A stretch of DNA of 64,000 nucleotides from Tessaracoccus flavescens (GCF_001998865.1 NZ_CP019607.1:1860001-1924000), one strand, 5' to 3'. Numbered from the stretch's first letter, positions 26,768 to 37,447 are shown. A program made the numbers and translations. Notes: generated by a model not told the origin, from the letters alone.

Positions 26768-27560
26768 CGACCTCGGCGACGTTGACCCGCGCCCGCTCCT
26801 CTTCGGTCTCGCCGTCGAACATGACGGCCTCGTCCCCGATCACCTTGTAGAAGTGGAGTCCCTTGTCGGTGAGGAAGTACCAGATGACCGAACCGTCGCC
26901 CGAGGGTGAGCCCGCGGTGATCCGGTCGAGGTCCTGGCCGGAGGCCTCGCACAGCGCCTCGATGAGCTGGACGTAGTCGGGCTGCGGCATGTTGTCGAGG
27001 GCCTCCTCGCGCTCGGCGCGGTCGGGCAGCGCGGCGAAGACCTGCTCGATCGCCTCGCCCAGCTCCGCCTCGGGCAGCACGACCAGATCCGGGCGGCTGC
27101 GCAGGAACGCCGAGTTGCGCAGCACGAGGTCGTCCTCGGCGTCGTCGAAGCCCTCTGCCGCTGCGTCGAGTCGATCCCTTGTCTCGTTCTCGCCGAACAG
27201 CTCGCTCTCGAAGAACTCCTGCAGCTCGTCCTCGCTCAACGCGTCGACGGCGGCGCGGGCCTGCGCGAACACGGCCGCGTGCCGGGGAGCCTCCATCGCC
27301 TCGAGGCCCGCCGCGACCGCGTCGACCACGAGCGGCGACCAGCCGCTGTTGAAGACGAACTGTGCGAAGCCGCCATTGGCGACCTGCGCCTGGTAGAAGT
27401 CGGTGTAGTAGCTGACCAGCGCGTCCTGGACCAGCTCGTCCGGGGCGAGCAGTTCGGCGAGCGCGTTGACCACCTCGATGTTGGTCAGGATGACGTCATA
27501 GGGATCGTCAGAGGCGATCGACTCGGACGAGACGAGCAGCGGGGCAAGGGGCTCGGACAT
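26751..27560 (-). CDS. DMP19/DUF4375-domain protein
   Basis: 269 residues, soluble and strongly acidic. The domain at about 45-140 has family text SYYTDFYQAQVANGGFAQFV and FNSGWSPLVVDAVAAGLEAM. The C-terminal third (about 190-269) has VIWYFLTDKGLHFYKVIGDE. The function of the domain in bacteria is not established; DMP19 from a virus mimics DNA to bind histone-like proteins, which fits the acidic composition but is not evidence of the same role here. Confidence 0.75.
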   Translation of the reverse strand: MSEPLAPLLVSSESIASDDPYDVILTNIEVVNALAELLAPDELVQDALVSYYTDFYQAQVANGGFAQFVFNSGWSPLVVDAVAAGLEAMEAPRHAAVFAQARAAVDALSEDELQEFFESELFGENETRDRLDAAAEGFDDAEDDLVLRNSAFLRSRPDLVVLPEAELGEAIEQVFAALPDRAEREEALDNMPQPDYVQLIEALCEASGQDLDRITAGSPSGDGSVIWYFLTDKGLHFYKVIGDEAVMFDGETEEERARVNVAEVVTPVG

Positions 27561-27742
27561 TAGGCTTCTCCTCTAATCAGGTGGGGCAAGCCTACCGGGG
27601 CAGCCTCTCGCCAAGAGGGTGGTCGTGCCTTACCCGCTCCCGCCAGGATTCCTGCGATCCGGTGTCGATTCCTGCTCCGTCCGCCCGTCATGGAGGTACA
27701 GCGGCGAGGATGAAGCCCTGCCGCGCAACGAGAGGAACCGCC

Positions 27743-28093
27743 ATGAAGTTCGTCGTTCTCCTTGTCGACTACGTCGATGACGTCAACTGGAACGACCTCA
27801 GCGAGGAGGAGCAGGCAACGTGGATGCTTGAGCACCAGCGCTTCGACGAAGCCGTCGGGTCCCGCGAGGGGTGCCGGATCGTCGCGGGCGAAGCGCTGGC
27901 CGACGACCCCTTCGTCTTCGCCAAGCGGGACGGCCTGCCGGCGGTGACCGAGGGGCCGTTCGCGGAGGGCACCGAGCTGATCGGCGGGTTCTACCTGATC
28001 GAGGCCCCCGACCGGGACACGCTTGTCGAGCTGCTCGCGGTGCTGCCCGCGTACGTGATGGAGATCCGGTCCGTTGACACCAGCGTCGGGTGA
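27743..28093 (+). CDS. DGPF/YCII protein, partner of ECF42 sigma
   Basis: 116 residues; start ATG at 27743 with ribosome site GAGAGGAAC. Family text LPAVTEGPFAEGTELIGGFYLIE contains the EGPF version of the DGPF motif. Its stop overlaps the GTG start of the ECF42 sigma gene by 3 bases. This gene order is the known hallmark of ECF42 loci, in which DGPF-protein genes are linked to the sigma factor and may be its targets. Their biochemical role is not known. Confidence 0.9.
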   Translation: MKFVVLLVDYVDDVNWNDLSEEEQATWMLEHQRFDEAVGSREGCRIVAGEALADDPFVFAKRDGLPAVTEGPFAEGTELIGGFYLIEAPDRDTLVELLAVLPAYVMEIRSVDTSVG

Positions 28094-29313
28094 CGCTCGA
28101 CCCCGAGGCGTGGCGCCGTGAGTGGGGCAGGTTGCTCGTCCTGCTCACGCGTCGCCATCGCGACGTCGACCTCGCGGAGGAGGCGCTCGCGGAGGCCTAC
28201 GCTGCGGCGGCGGAACGCTGGCCGGTTGACGGGGAACCGACGAACCCGGCCGCCTGGCTGTTCACCGCGGCGAACCGCAGAGCGATCGACCTGCGCAGGC
28301 GGGAGTCGACGCGCCGCGCCGCCCTCGGGCGCCTCGCCGAACCACCTCCCACGGGGTCGGAGCAGGCGCAGGACCCGGAGCTGCGGCTGCTCCTGCTCGC
28401 CTGTCAGCCGGGGCTCAGCCCCCATGCCCAGGCCAGCCTCGCGCTGCGGCTGGCCCTCGGCCTCCCCACTTCGAGCATCGCCCGCCTCTTCCTCGAACAG
28501 GAGGCCACGACGGCCGCACGGCTCACCCGTGCCAAACGGCGGCTGGCCGCCGGGCTGCCCGACCTGGACGAGCCCGACCGGGTAGAGCTGCGCCGCCGAG
28601 CCGGGTTGGCCGTCGAGGTTCTCCACCTCACCTTCACCGCCGGCTACGCCCCCGCTGACGGCGACCTGGTCGTCCGGGCCGACCTGGCAGGGGAGGCGAT
28701 CCGACTCGCGCGCCTGCTCGCCCGGCTGCCCCGGGCCGACCGCCCCGAGACGCTGCAACCCCTGCTCGCGCTGATGCTGCTGCAGCACTCGCGCCGCGAC
28801 GCCCGCACCGACCCGGAAGGACGGCTCGTCCTGCTGGAGGATCAGGACAGGGGGCGCTGGCGGCAGGACGAGATCGACGAGGGGCTTCGGCTGCTGGCCG
28901 ACCTGGCCCCGTCGACCGGGCGGGCGGAGGAGTTCCGACTCCAGGCGCTGATCGCCTCCGAACACGCCAGCGCACCCCATCCCGACGCGACCGACTGGCC
29001 GGGGATCGCGCGGCACTACGCCCACTTGGAGGCGCTGACCCGCTCGCCGGTGGTCAGGCTGAACCGGGCGGTCGCCGTCGCCTGGGCCGACGGCGCCGGC
29101 GCGGGCCTCGCGCTGCTCGAAGGGCTCGAGGCGGCGCTGCCCACGTCCCACCGCGTGCCCGCCGTCCGCGCAGAACTGCTGATCCGCGCCGGTCGGCGCG
29201 ACGATGCGGTCGAGGCCTACCGTCGCGCGATCGACCTGTGTGGGAACGAGGCGGAGCTACGCCACCTCCGGGCGAGGCTCAAGCACGCCGAACGGGTTCG
29301 CCCGCCGGCGTGA
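28090..29313 (+). CDS. ECF42 sigma factor with C-terminal TPR-like extension
   Basis: 407 residues, about twice a standard ECF sigma factor. Region 2 is at about 12-75 (DVDLAEEALAEAYAAAAERW, then NPAAWLFTAANRRAIDLRRR) and region 4 at about 110-160 (LSPHAQASLALRLALGLPTS). The long C-terminal part (about 180-400) has TPR-like helices, with the end text AYRRAIDLCGNEAELRHLRARL typical of the group. In ECF42 no anti-sigma gene is expected; the extension is thought to control activity. It starts with GTG inside the stop of the DGPF gene, so both are co-translated. The family NEGY segment is replaced by TAGY here. Confidence 0.9.
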   Translation: MTLDPEAWRREWGRLLVLLTRRHRDVDLAEEALAEAYAAAAERWPVDGEPTNPAAWLFTAANRRAIDLRRRESTRRAALGRLAEPPPTGSEQAQDPELRLLLLACQPGLSPHAQASLALRLALGLPTSSIARLFLEQEATTAARLTRAKRRLAAGLPDLDEPDRVELRRRAGLAVEVLHLTFTAGYAPADGDLVVRADLAGEAIRLARLLARLPRADRPETLQPLLALMLLQHSRRDARTDPEGRLVLLEDQDRGRWRQDEIDEGLRLLADLAPSTGRAEEFRLQALIASEHASAPHPDATDWPGIARHYAHLEALTRSPVVRLNRAVAVAWADGAGAGLALLEGLEAALPTSHRVPAVRAELLIRAGRRDDAVEAYRRAIDLCGNEAELRHLRARLKHAERVRPPA

Positions 29314-29349
29314 ACCGGGTCCGCCGTAGCGCGTGGTACCTCACTGTCA

Positions 29350-30757
29350 AGTCCCCGCGAAATGGTAGGCCTTACCTCAGATATTTTTCCCCGCGAAAAC
29401 AAGGGTTAGCTGGCCCGGGTTTTGAGGCCGGCGGGGTCGGGTGCCTTCCATGCGATGTGTTGTTCGAGACGGGCTGTCTTTCGGCCTGCGAGTCGGGTGA
29501 GCTCCTGTTGGATCTCGGTGATGCGTCGTTGCATTGCGACGGGTTTGAGGGTGGCCTTGTAGGCGGCTAGTTCTGTTTCCTGGGCGGGGTTGAGGACCCC
29601 GGCGGCCAGGAGCCTCTGGTAGGGGGAGCGTGGCTTGTCGTAGAGGCGTTTGCGGCGCCCTACGGTGTCGGTGGCCCAGCCTTCGGGTTTCTTCGTGGGG
29701 GTGAAGAAGTTGAGCCGGTCGTTGACCAGCGGCCATAGCTGGTTGAGTAACGCGAGTTCGGTGGCGGTGTCGTAGCGGTGGTAGAAGCCGTAGCGGCGCA
29801 CGAGGTGGTTGTTCTTCGATTCGATGGTGGCTTGATCGTTTTTCTTGTAAGGCCGCGACCGGGTGAAGAACACCTCTCGTTGGCCGGCCCAGCCGATCAG
29901 GTCGTGGTTGATGAACTCCGAGCCGTTGTCACAATCGATCCCGGTGACCGCGAACGGGACCTGGGCGATGAAGTGGTCGAACGCGGTCCGGATGTGGAGG
30001 TGGGCGTTGTTGCGGATGGAGTAGGTGAAGCTCCAGCCGGTGTGCATGTCGGTGAAGTTCACGCTGCGGGCGAACTCGCCCTTCAGCGTGGGGCCGCAGT
30101 GGGCCACGGTGTCGACTTCGAAGAACCCGGGTTCGGCTTCGACCTCGTCACCGGCTTTACGCACGGTGATCGAGTTTCGTAGCAGGCTGCCGGGCTTGGT
30201 GGCGGTCTTTCCTCGGATCGGGTCCTTCGCCCGCGCCGGTGCGAGGTACCGGTCGATCGTGGCCGCCGACATCGATTCCAGCTCGGCCCTGACCTCGGCG
30301 CTGTAACGGTCCTGGCTAGGCACCAGTTCGCCTTCGGCTTCCATCGCATCGATCAGATCGCTCATGGATGCGGCGAGGTACTGCCCGCAGCTGCCCCCCG
30401 AGGCCGCCCATACCCGCTGCAGGATCAGCCTGGCGTCGTAGGAGTACTTACACGCCTTGGTCTTGCGCCGATCGATCACCGCGACCGTCGCGGTGGCCCG
30501 TCCCGGGGCCTGTTTCAACCGGGCCACCAACTGCTGGCGGGCATGGTCACGGTTCCAGCCGGTGATCTCGACCACGTGGTCGAGGATCTGGGACTTGCCC
30601 TTCTTCGGGGCCGCGGCATAGGCCTTGGCGTACTTCTTCGTGATCTCGACTCGGGCTGCCATCGACAGCTTCTCTCCAACCTCCACACCCCATCGTGGCC
30701 GGTCACTGTTTCCCGGGGAAAAGTATGTGAGGTACGGCCCCTTCGTTCGCGGGGACT
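29350..30757 (-). mobile_element. Insertion sequence with 44-bp imperfect ends
   Basis: The outer inverted repeats are 29350-29393 and 30714-30757. Both begin AGTCCCCGCGAA and end CTTTTCCCCG/TTTTTCCCCG; I count 35 matches in 44. One DDE transposase gene fills the interior. I see no convincing target duplication. It was inserted just upstream of the gene at 30787, leaving only about 29 bp for that gene's promoter. Confidence 0.8.
29406..30686 (-). CDS. Integrase-core DDE transposase
   Basis: 426 residues, apparently intact. The N-terminal part has helix-turn-helix-like segments (KSQILDHVVEITGWNRDHAR and AATIDRYLAPARAK). The catalytic core shows Asp in FFEVDTVAHCGPTLKGEFAR, Asp in TGIDCDNGSEFINHDLIG and Glu near KNDQATIESKNNHLVRRY. 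This matches the integrase-catalytic-domain transposases usually left unclassified (ISNCY-like). Start is ATG at 30686; a second ATG at 30662 is possible. Confidence 0.88.
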   Translation of the reverse strand: MEVGEKLSMAARVEITKKYAKAYAAAPKKGKSQILDHVVEITGWNRDHARQQLVARLKQAPGRATATVAVIDRRKTKACKYSYDARLILQRVWAASGGSCGQYLAASMSDLIDAMEAEGELVPSQDRYSAEVRAELESMSAATIDRYLAPARAKDPIRGKTATKPGSLLRNSITVRKAGDEVEAEPGFFEVDTVAHCGPTLKGEFARSVNFTDMHTGWSFTYSIRNNAHLHIRTAFDHFIAQVPFAVTGIDCDNGSEFINHDLIGWAGQREVFFTRSRPYKKNDQATIESKNNHLVRRYGFYHRYDTATELALLNQLWPLVNDRLNFFTPTKKPEGWATDTVGRRKRLYDKPRSPYQRLLAAGVLNPAQETELAAYKATLKPVAMQRRITEIQQELTRLAGRKTARLEQHIAWKAPDPAGLKTRAS

Positions 30758-30786
30758 ATGTATGAGTGTCGTCGTAGCGTTGTTCC

Positions 30787-31125
30787 ATGACCGAACCAGC
30801 AGATAACCTGCGCCCACGGGCCGCGCTGCACCTGATCTGGACCGTGCCGCTCGCCGTCGCGGTCACCTTCGGGGCCATGTTCTGGATGACGCTCAACTGG
30901 TGTGGGGTCAGCGGCTGTTCGGGCGGCGGGTTCGGCCGCATCTCCGATCCCTCACTCGGTGGGGTGCTCCTGGGCTCGCTCCTGATGGCCGCCGCCTGGT
31001 TCGCGGCCATCGGCGCCGTCCCCTGGCACCGCAGCCGGGCCGTCCGGTTCGGGGTCGCCGCGGCGGTCGCGATCGTGCTGACGGTGATCGCCACGCTCGC
31101 CGCGACCGCCGTCTTCGCCCGCTGA
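30787..31125 (+). CDS. Small membrane protein, unknown
   Basis: 112 residues with three probable membrane spans (about 17-34, 60-80 and 88-109), a short loop with two Cys (NWCGVSGCSGGG) between the first two and a basic PWHRSRAVR segment at the inner face. I do not recognise a family. The insertion sequence ends 29 bp upstream, so expression may depend on sequence inside that element. Confidence 0.6.
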   Translation: MTEPADNLRPRAALHLIWTVPLAVAVTFGAMFWMTLNWCGVSGCSGGGFGRISDPSLGGVLLGSLLMAAAWFAAIGAVPWHRSRAVRFGVAAAVAIVLTVIATLAATAVFAR

Positions 31126-31188
31126 GCGACGTTCCTCAGCCGCAGCGAGGCGCCTAGGCTTGTGCCCTGCGCAACGGAAGGAAGAGCC

Positions 31189-31863
31189 ATGGCCGAGTCG
31201 ACGGTGCCCGAGATCCTCGAGGAACTGAGGTCCCTCGCGGAACCGAAGATCCTGGAGGTCAACGCCCGCCACGGCGACGACCATGCCGTGAACCTGACGA
31301 AGCTCAGGGCCGTCGCGAAGCGGTTGGGCATGGACACCGCACTGGCCCGCGAGCTCTGGGCGACCGACGTCACGGAGGCGAGGCTGCTCGCCACCCTGAT
31401 CGGCCGCCCGAAGGAGTTCGAACGCGACGAGCTGGACGCGATGCTGCGCTCATCGCGGACGCCGAAGGTGCATGACTGGCTGGTCAACTACGTCGTCAAG
31501 AAGTCAAGGCACGCGGAGGACCTCCGCACGGCCTGGCTCGAGGACGCGGATCCGGTGGTCGCGAGCGCCGGCTGGGCCCTGACTTCGGAGCGCGTGGCGA
31601 AGAAGCCCGAGGGGCTGGACCTCGAGGCCCTGCTCGACACGATCGAGGCGGAATTGAAGGACGCCCCGGAGCGCCTGCAGTGGGCGATGAACATGACGCT
31701 TGCCTACATCGGCATCCACGCGCCCGCGCTGCGGGACCGCGCGGTGGCCATCGGCGAGCGGCTCGAGGTGCTGAAGGACTATCCGACGCCGCCGAACTGC
31801 ACCTCACCCTTCGCGCCGACCTGGATCGCCGAGATGGTGCGCCGCCAGGAGGCAGGCGCCTGA
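31189..31863 (+). CDS. DNA alkylation repair protein, AlkD-like
   Basis: 224 residues; ATG at 31189 with ribosome site AGGAAG. All-helical HEAT-like repeat protein (EILEELRSLAEPKILEVNAR, ATLIGRPKEFERDELDAML, LVNYVVKKSRHAEDLRTAWL, SAGWALTSERV). AlkD relatives remove alkylated bases such as 3-methyladenine. The YTPPNCTSPFAPTWI-like C-terminal segment is typical of this subgroup, for which repair activity has been assumed rather than shown in most cases. Confidence 0.85.
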   Translation: MAESTVPEILEELRSLAEPKILEVNARHGDDHAVNLTKLRAVAKRLGMDTALARELWATDVTEARLLATLIGRPKEFERDELDAMLRSSRTPKVHDWLVNYVVKKSRHAEDLRTAWLEDADPVVASAGWALTSERVAKKPEGLDLEALLDTIEAELKDAPERLQWAMNMTLAYIGIHAPALRDRAVAIGERLEVLKDYPTPPNCTSPFAPTWIAEMVRRQEAGA

Positions 31864-31883
31864 CCTGTGGAAGTGCTGAGGCG

Positions 31884-33557
<1,674 letters not shown>

Positions 33558-33661
33558 CAACGCTGGCACCTTCTCAAACGGGGTGGCTTCACTATGGCAG
33601 CAGCCGTCTTCGGAGTACAAACGGCGCCGACCCGGTTGAGCGGCCGCTGTGGAGTGGTTCC

Positions 33662-34166
33662 ATGGTGCCCATGATCAGGATCGCCGGGCCCGGGGACTTC
33701 GCCGCCCACCTCCCGCATTGAGCAGGCGGCCGACCGGTTGCTCGTCGGGTCGCTCAAGCCGGCGTCGTGGCCGCCCGCAGCCACCGCTGAGCAGCGCGCC
33801 GGCGCGCCCGGGTTCACGCTCGTGGCGGAGGTCGACGGCCAGATCATCGGTTTCGCCCAGCTGCTGGAGGTCGACGGCGCCGCCCACCTCGAACAGGTGT
33901 CGGTGCTGCCGGAGCATGGCCGACGCGGGGTCGGGCGTGCGCTCGTGGAGGCGGCCGTGGCAGAGGCGCGTCGGCGTGGTCACCGTGCGGTGACGCTCCG
34001 CACGTTCGCAGAGGTGGCGTTCAACGCCCCGTTCTACGCGACGTGCGGCTTCGCCGAGAGCACGCCGTCGACCCCCTTCGAACGCGGCCTGGTGGAGACG
34101 GAGCACCGGCTCGGACTCACGGGTGTCGGTAGGCGGATCCAGATGACCCGACGGTTGGACGATTGA
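33662..34166 (+). pseudogene. GNAT acetyltransferase with N-terminal frameshift
   Basis: The acetyl-CoA binding domain is complete from about 33715 (SVLPEHGRRGVGRALVEAAV, the pantetheine pocket, and FYATCGFAES near the end). The start at 33662 (or ATG 33671) reads [16 protein letters not shown] and then stops at 33719-33721, while the downstream frame reads TSRIEQAADRLLVGSLKPA one base off. A single-base change near 33705 would join them. A shorter start inside the second frame is possible but would drop the first strand of the fold. Confidence 0.7.
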
Positions 34167-34227
34167 GCAGAACAGGCCCCACGCGGTCGGTGACTCAACC
34201 TTTCGTGCACGCGACCCGCTCGGTGCT

Positions 34228-34520
34228 CTAAAGCAGCAGCTCGCCGCCGTCGACGACCACGCGTCCGCCTGCCACGACCACGTCGCGACGTGGACCCCTC
34301 AGCAGCGCGTCCTGGACGTTCTCGGCCTCGACGAGCACGACGTCGGCGATCCGGCCCGGCTGCAGGCCGTGGCCGTCGCGATGCACGAAGGGGGCGGCTA
34401 GCCCGGTGGCCAGATCGACGGTGCGGCGCAGGTCCTCGTCGGTCCTCAGGCCGTGCAGCCGGGCGAAGCCGAGCGCGATCTACAGCATCGCCAAGCACGC
34501 GGCCGAGGCGACCGCCTGAT
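34228..34520 (-). pseudogene. Amidohydrolase C-terminal remnant
   Basis: Minus-strand text FARLHGLRTDEDLRRTVDLA, then LQPGRIADVVLVEAENVQDALL and VVVAGGRVVVDGGELLL before a TAG at 34228. This is the C-terminal beta-sandwich part of a cytosine-deaminase/amidohydrolase-like enzyme. An in-frame TAG at about 34483 splits it from ASAACLAML upstream, and everything before 34520 has been replaced by the acetyltransferase gene. Not functional. Confidence 0.7.
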
Positions 34521-35068
34521 CACCACAGCGGCGGGTCGGACGCGAGGCGGCTGAGGGACAAGACGTCCACCAGACCGCCGTGCGTCCGGGCCGCCTGCCT
34601 CAGCGTCCCCTCGATCTGGAAGCCGGAGCGCAGCGCGACGGCGAGAGAGGGGAGGTTGCGGGTCGCGACGTGCACCTCGACCCGCTGCAGGCCCTGCCGG
34701 AACGACCAGTCCGTCATCGCCATCAGGGCCGTGGTCATCAGCCCCTTGCCGCGCCCCCAGGGCGCCAGCCAGTAGCCGGCCTCGGTCGAACCGACGGCCC
34801 AGTCGGTGTTCTTGAGCCCGATCACCCCGCTCAATCGTCCGCCCGACTCGATCGCGCGTTCGATGCCCTTCCCGGAGGCCAGCTGCCGGGTGGCGTAGTC
34901 GACGGCGAACTCACGGGCGTCGTCGAGGGTGTAGGGGATCGGGATGGGCAGCCACTCGCGCAGCGCCTCGTCGTTGCACGCCGCGGTGAGGTCGCCGAGG
35001 TCTGCTTCCCGGATCGGACGGAGCCGTCCGCGATCGAGCTGGATCACGTCGTCGGAGAACTGCCGCAT
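34520..35068 (-). CDS. GNAT acetyltransferase, RimJ/RimL-like
   Basis: 182 residues. Family text includes RLRPIREADLGDLTAACND at the start, GYWLAPWGRGKGLMTTALMA (acetyl-CoA loop), then VEVHVATRNLPSLAVALRSGF and GTLRQAARTHGGLVDVLSLS. It acetylates an amino group, possibly a protein N-terminus or a small molecule; the substrate cannot be inferred. It abuts the amidohydrolase remnant. Confidence 0.88.
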   Translation of the reverse strand: MRQFSDDVIQLDRGRLRPIREADLGDLTAACNDEALREWLPIPIPYTLDDAREFAVDYATRQLASGKGIERAIESGGRLSGVIGLKNTDWAVGSTEAGYWLAPWGRGKGLMTTALMAMTDWSFRQGLQRVEVHVATRNLPSLAVALRSGFQIEGTLRQAARTHGGLVDVLSLSRLASDPPLW

Positions 35069-35204
35069 GCCACGAGCCTAGCCCGGTCCTCCGGCGTCCA
35101 GTCGGCCACCGCCGGTGGAGTGGACGACTGCGCTCTGGCCTGGGCGCGCGCCGGTTAGCCGACCCCGATCCGGGGGCGGCGCCGGTGCGGGCGGACCATG
35201 AACC

Positions 35205-35681
35205 ATGAAGATCAACGAGGCCGCAGCCGAGTTCCTCGCCTGCAGGCGGATCGCGGTGACCGGGGTGTCGAGGACGCCCGGCAGCCACGGTGCAAATGTC
35301 GTCTACGACCGGCTGCTCGAGCGTGGGTTCGAGGCGATCGCGATCAACCCCAACGCGGACGAGATCGCGGGCCGTCCGGCCTATCCGGACCTCAGGTCGG
35401 TCCCCGACGGCGTCGAGGCCGTCGTGATCGGCACCGCGCCGCAGCGGGCGCTCGACACGATGCGCGAGGCCGTCGAGCTCGGCATCGGCAGGGTCTGGAT
35501 GCACCGCTCGATCGACGGTGGCAGCGTCGACGACGAGGCGGTCGCCTACGGGCGCGAGCACGGCGTCGTGGTGATCGACGGCGGCTGTCCGCTCATGTTC
35601 GGCCCGGCGGCCGACGGCGCGCACAAGGCCATGTGCGCAGTGCTGAAGCTCATGGGTCGGGCGCCGCGGACCGTCAGCTGA
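35205..35681 (+). CDS. CoA-binding domain protein
   Basis: 158 residues, a stand-alone CoA_binding (Rossmann) domain like YccU. AVTGVSRTPGSHGANVVYDR, then AINPNADEIAGRPAYPDLRS and VDLVVIG-like AVVIGTAPQ, with WMHRSIDGGSVDDEAVAYG near the end. Likely binds coenzyme A or a nucleotide; the cellular role is unknown. It overlaps the convergent XRE gene by 8 bp. Confidence 0.87.
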   Translation: MKINEAAAEFLACRRIAVTGVSRTPGSHGANVVYDRLLERGFEAIAINPNADEIAGRPAYPDLRSVPDGVEAVVIGTAPQRALDTMREAVELGIGRVWMHRSIDGGSVDDEAVAYGREHGVVVIDGGCPLMFGPAADGAHKAMCAVLKLMGRAPRTVS

Positions 35682-35892
35682 GTTCCTCGTCGGGAACCCA
35701 GACCATGACGTCACCGGGGGAGCAGCCCAGTACCCGGCAGATGGCATCGAGCGTGGTGAAGCGGACCGCCTTCGCGCGACCGTTCTTCAGCACGGCCACG
35801 TTGGCGGGAGACAGCCCGATCGCCTCGGCGAAGTCGCCGACCGACATGCCCCGCTCGGCGAGCAGGACGTCGAGCTGGACCTTGATGGCCAC
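35674..35892 (-). CDS. XRE-family regulator (YozG-like)
   Basis: 72 residues, start GTG at 35892, immediately after the DUF2975 stop. It is almost entirely a helix-turn-helix: LLAERGMSVGDFAEAIGLSP, then LKNGRAKAVRFTTLDAICRV and LGCSPGDVMVW. These small regulators are usually paired with a DUF2975 membrane protein, as here. The pair may act as a membrane-linked regulator, but its signal is not known. Confidence 0.87.
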   Translation of the reverse strand: MAIKVQLDVLLAERGMSVGDFAEAIGLSPANVAVLKNGRAKAVRFTTLDAICRVLGCSPGDVMVWVPDEELS

Positions 35893-35893
35893 C

Positions 35894-36400
35894 TCAGACC
35901 ACCTCGGCCAGTTCGTCGTGGAGGGTGACGGCCCGGCGCAGGAGGCTGCGCAGCACGAACACCAGCAGTGCGATCCCCACGCCGGCTCCCGCTCCCGCGA
36001 GGCCGAGCAGGTACAGCCCGACGTCGACCATGTCACCGGCCTCCGGGCCGAGATCGGCGACCGGTGTGACGGCGACGCCGACCAGCAGGACGAGGCTCAG
36101 CGCGGCCCCGACCAGGAGCGCGCCGATGATGACGTCGACCCAGACGAAGGCACGGCGGCTGAAGATGCCCTCTCCCTTGGAGAGCTGCGCGAGGACGGCC
36201 GTCGCCACGAGGATCACCTCCACGCACACGAGGCCGAGGATCGTCACCGTCAACAGCAGCCCGTGGAGCGCCGCGACGAACGGATCGAGCCGAGCCTCGT
36301 CGGCGAGGGCCTGGGGGAGAACGACGATCTGGAAGAACAGGCAGGCGAGCACCGCGAGGGCGATCCCAACCTGGAGGACGGAGGCAATGACCTTGTTCAT
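35894..36400 (-). CDS. DUF2975 membrane protein
   Basis: 168 residues with four membrane spans (about 8-28, 45-70, 88-112, 130-150). The loop with KGEGIFSRRAFVWVDVI and the C-terminal LRRAVTLHDELAEVV are typical of DUF2975. It is co-transcribed with the XRE gene, whose start nearly overlaps its stop. Confidence 0.83.
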   Translation of the reverse strand: MNKVIASVLQVGIALAVLACLFFQIVVLPQALADEARLDPFVAALHGLLLTVTILGLVCVEVILVATAVLAQLSKGEGIFSRRAFVWVDVIIGALLVGAALSLVLLVGVAVTPVADLGPEAGDMVDVGLYLLGLAGAGAGVGIALLVFVLRSLLRRAVTLHDELAEVV

Positions 36401-36432
36401 GGGGACGACGATGCCCGAGCGGCCTATCGATA

Positions 36433-36823
36433 ATCAAGAGATTTCTAGCGAATATCGAGAGGTGGGGACCGAGGTCGTACCCGCCCCGCCACCTGCCGAC
36501 CCCGTGGCACGAGGAGTGCGTCGGCCTGGGTAACATAAGCGCTGACCCGTGACCAGGGCTAGCCGTAGCGATGGTGCCGCGGTGAGTGGTTCTTCGTAAA
36601 TTCGACCCGCGCCGTCCATAGGCCCCCGAACAGGCTCAGCAGTACCGGTCGCCAGAATCGACCGCTCGCGGTGCCGGAAAACCGACTCCTGTTTCCGGCA
36701 AGATCGTCCGCGCGCGGCGCGGCATGAGCGAGTATTGGTTGGCCCGGTCGAGAGCTTCGTCTGACCGCGCGGCTGTCGGTACTGGCTGCTGGAGGGTAGC
36801 CCTTCCCGAGGCTCCGTGCGTGG
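36433..36823. other. Intergenic stretch without a supported gene
   Basis: About 390 bp. A minus-strand open frame (36559-36849) has a plausible-looking C-terminus but matches no family I recognise, overlaps the TetR gene and has no clear start. GC is slightly lower than in its neighbours. Confidence 0.4.
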
Positions 36824-37405
36824 TTAGGGCCGGAGGGCGGCGCGGACAAATTGCAGCAGCGTTTCCAAGGGCGCGGGCGGCTCGCCGATCATACGGCGGT
36901 AGATGATGCTGCCCGCTACGGCGTCGAAGATTGCCTCCGGTTCCGCGGTCGGCGCGAAGCGGCCCTCGGCGATGCCGCGCCGGAGCAGGGAGACCGCCTG
37001 GTCACGAATCGGATCGATGATGCGGCGGCGGTATTCGGCCCCGAGCTCCGGCTGCTGCAGCAGGTCGATGCCGATGCTGGGGAGGCTCCATCCGACGGGG
37101 TTGTTCACCAATGAGGCGTAGGACATCCGCAGGAGCGCCGCGAGGTCGGCTTCGACGTCGTCTGATGTCGGCACGAGACGCGGGCCGAGGGCAGCCTCTA
37201 CGACGTCGAGCACCAGGAGCATGAGGGACGGCCAGCGCCGGTAGATCGTGCTCTTCGCCACCGTGGACGCCCGGGCCACGTCGTCGATGCGCAGGCCGGA
37301 GTATCCGCGCTCCATGAGGAGGGCCAACGTGGCGTCGCGGACCCGTGTGTCGACCTCGGGGTCGCGCGGGCGACCTGTCAGCGGCGGCGCTGAACGCTCT
37401 CGCAT
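36824..37405 (-). CDS. TetR-family regulator
   Basis: 193 residues from ATG at 37405 (ribosome site AGGAGGG). The helix-turn-helix is LMERGYSGLRIDDVARASTVAKSTIYRRWPS. The C-terminal domain has IDLLQQPELGAEYRRRIIDPIRDQ and matches TetR_C_11-like regulators. It is divergent from the HXXEE/oxidoreductase pair, with a palindrome between them, so it probably controls that pair. Confidence 0.9.
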   Translation of the reverse strand: MRERSAPPLTGRPRDPEVDTRVRDATLALLMERGYSGLRIDDVARASTVAKSTIYRRWPSLMLLVLDVVEAALGPRLVPTSDDVEADLAALLRMSYASLVNNPVGWSLPSIGIDLLQQPELGAEYRRRIIDPIRDQAVSLLRRGIAEGRFAPTAEPEAIFDAVAGSIIYRRMIGEPPAPLETLLQFVRAALRP

Positions 37406-37447
37406 GTGCCCTCCTATTGTCACCCGTCACGTTTAACGCTATCTTGA

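Noticed and set aside
36559..36849. Minus-strand frame of 96 codons
   Set aside because: Overlaps the TetR gene, no ribosome site, no family match.
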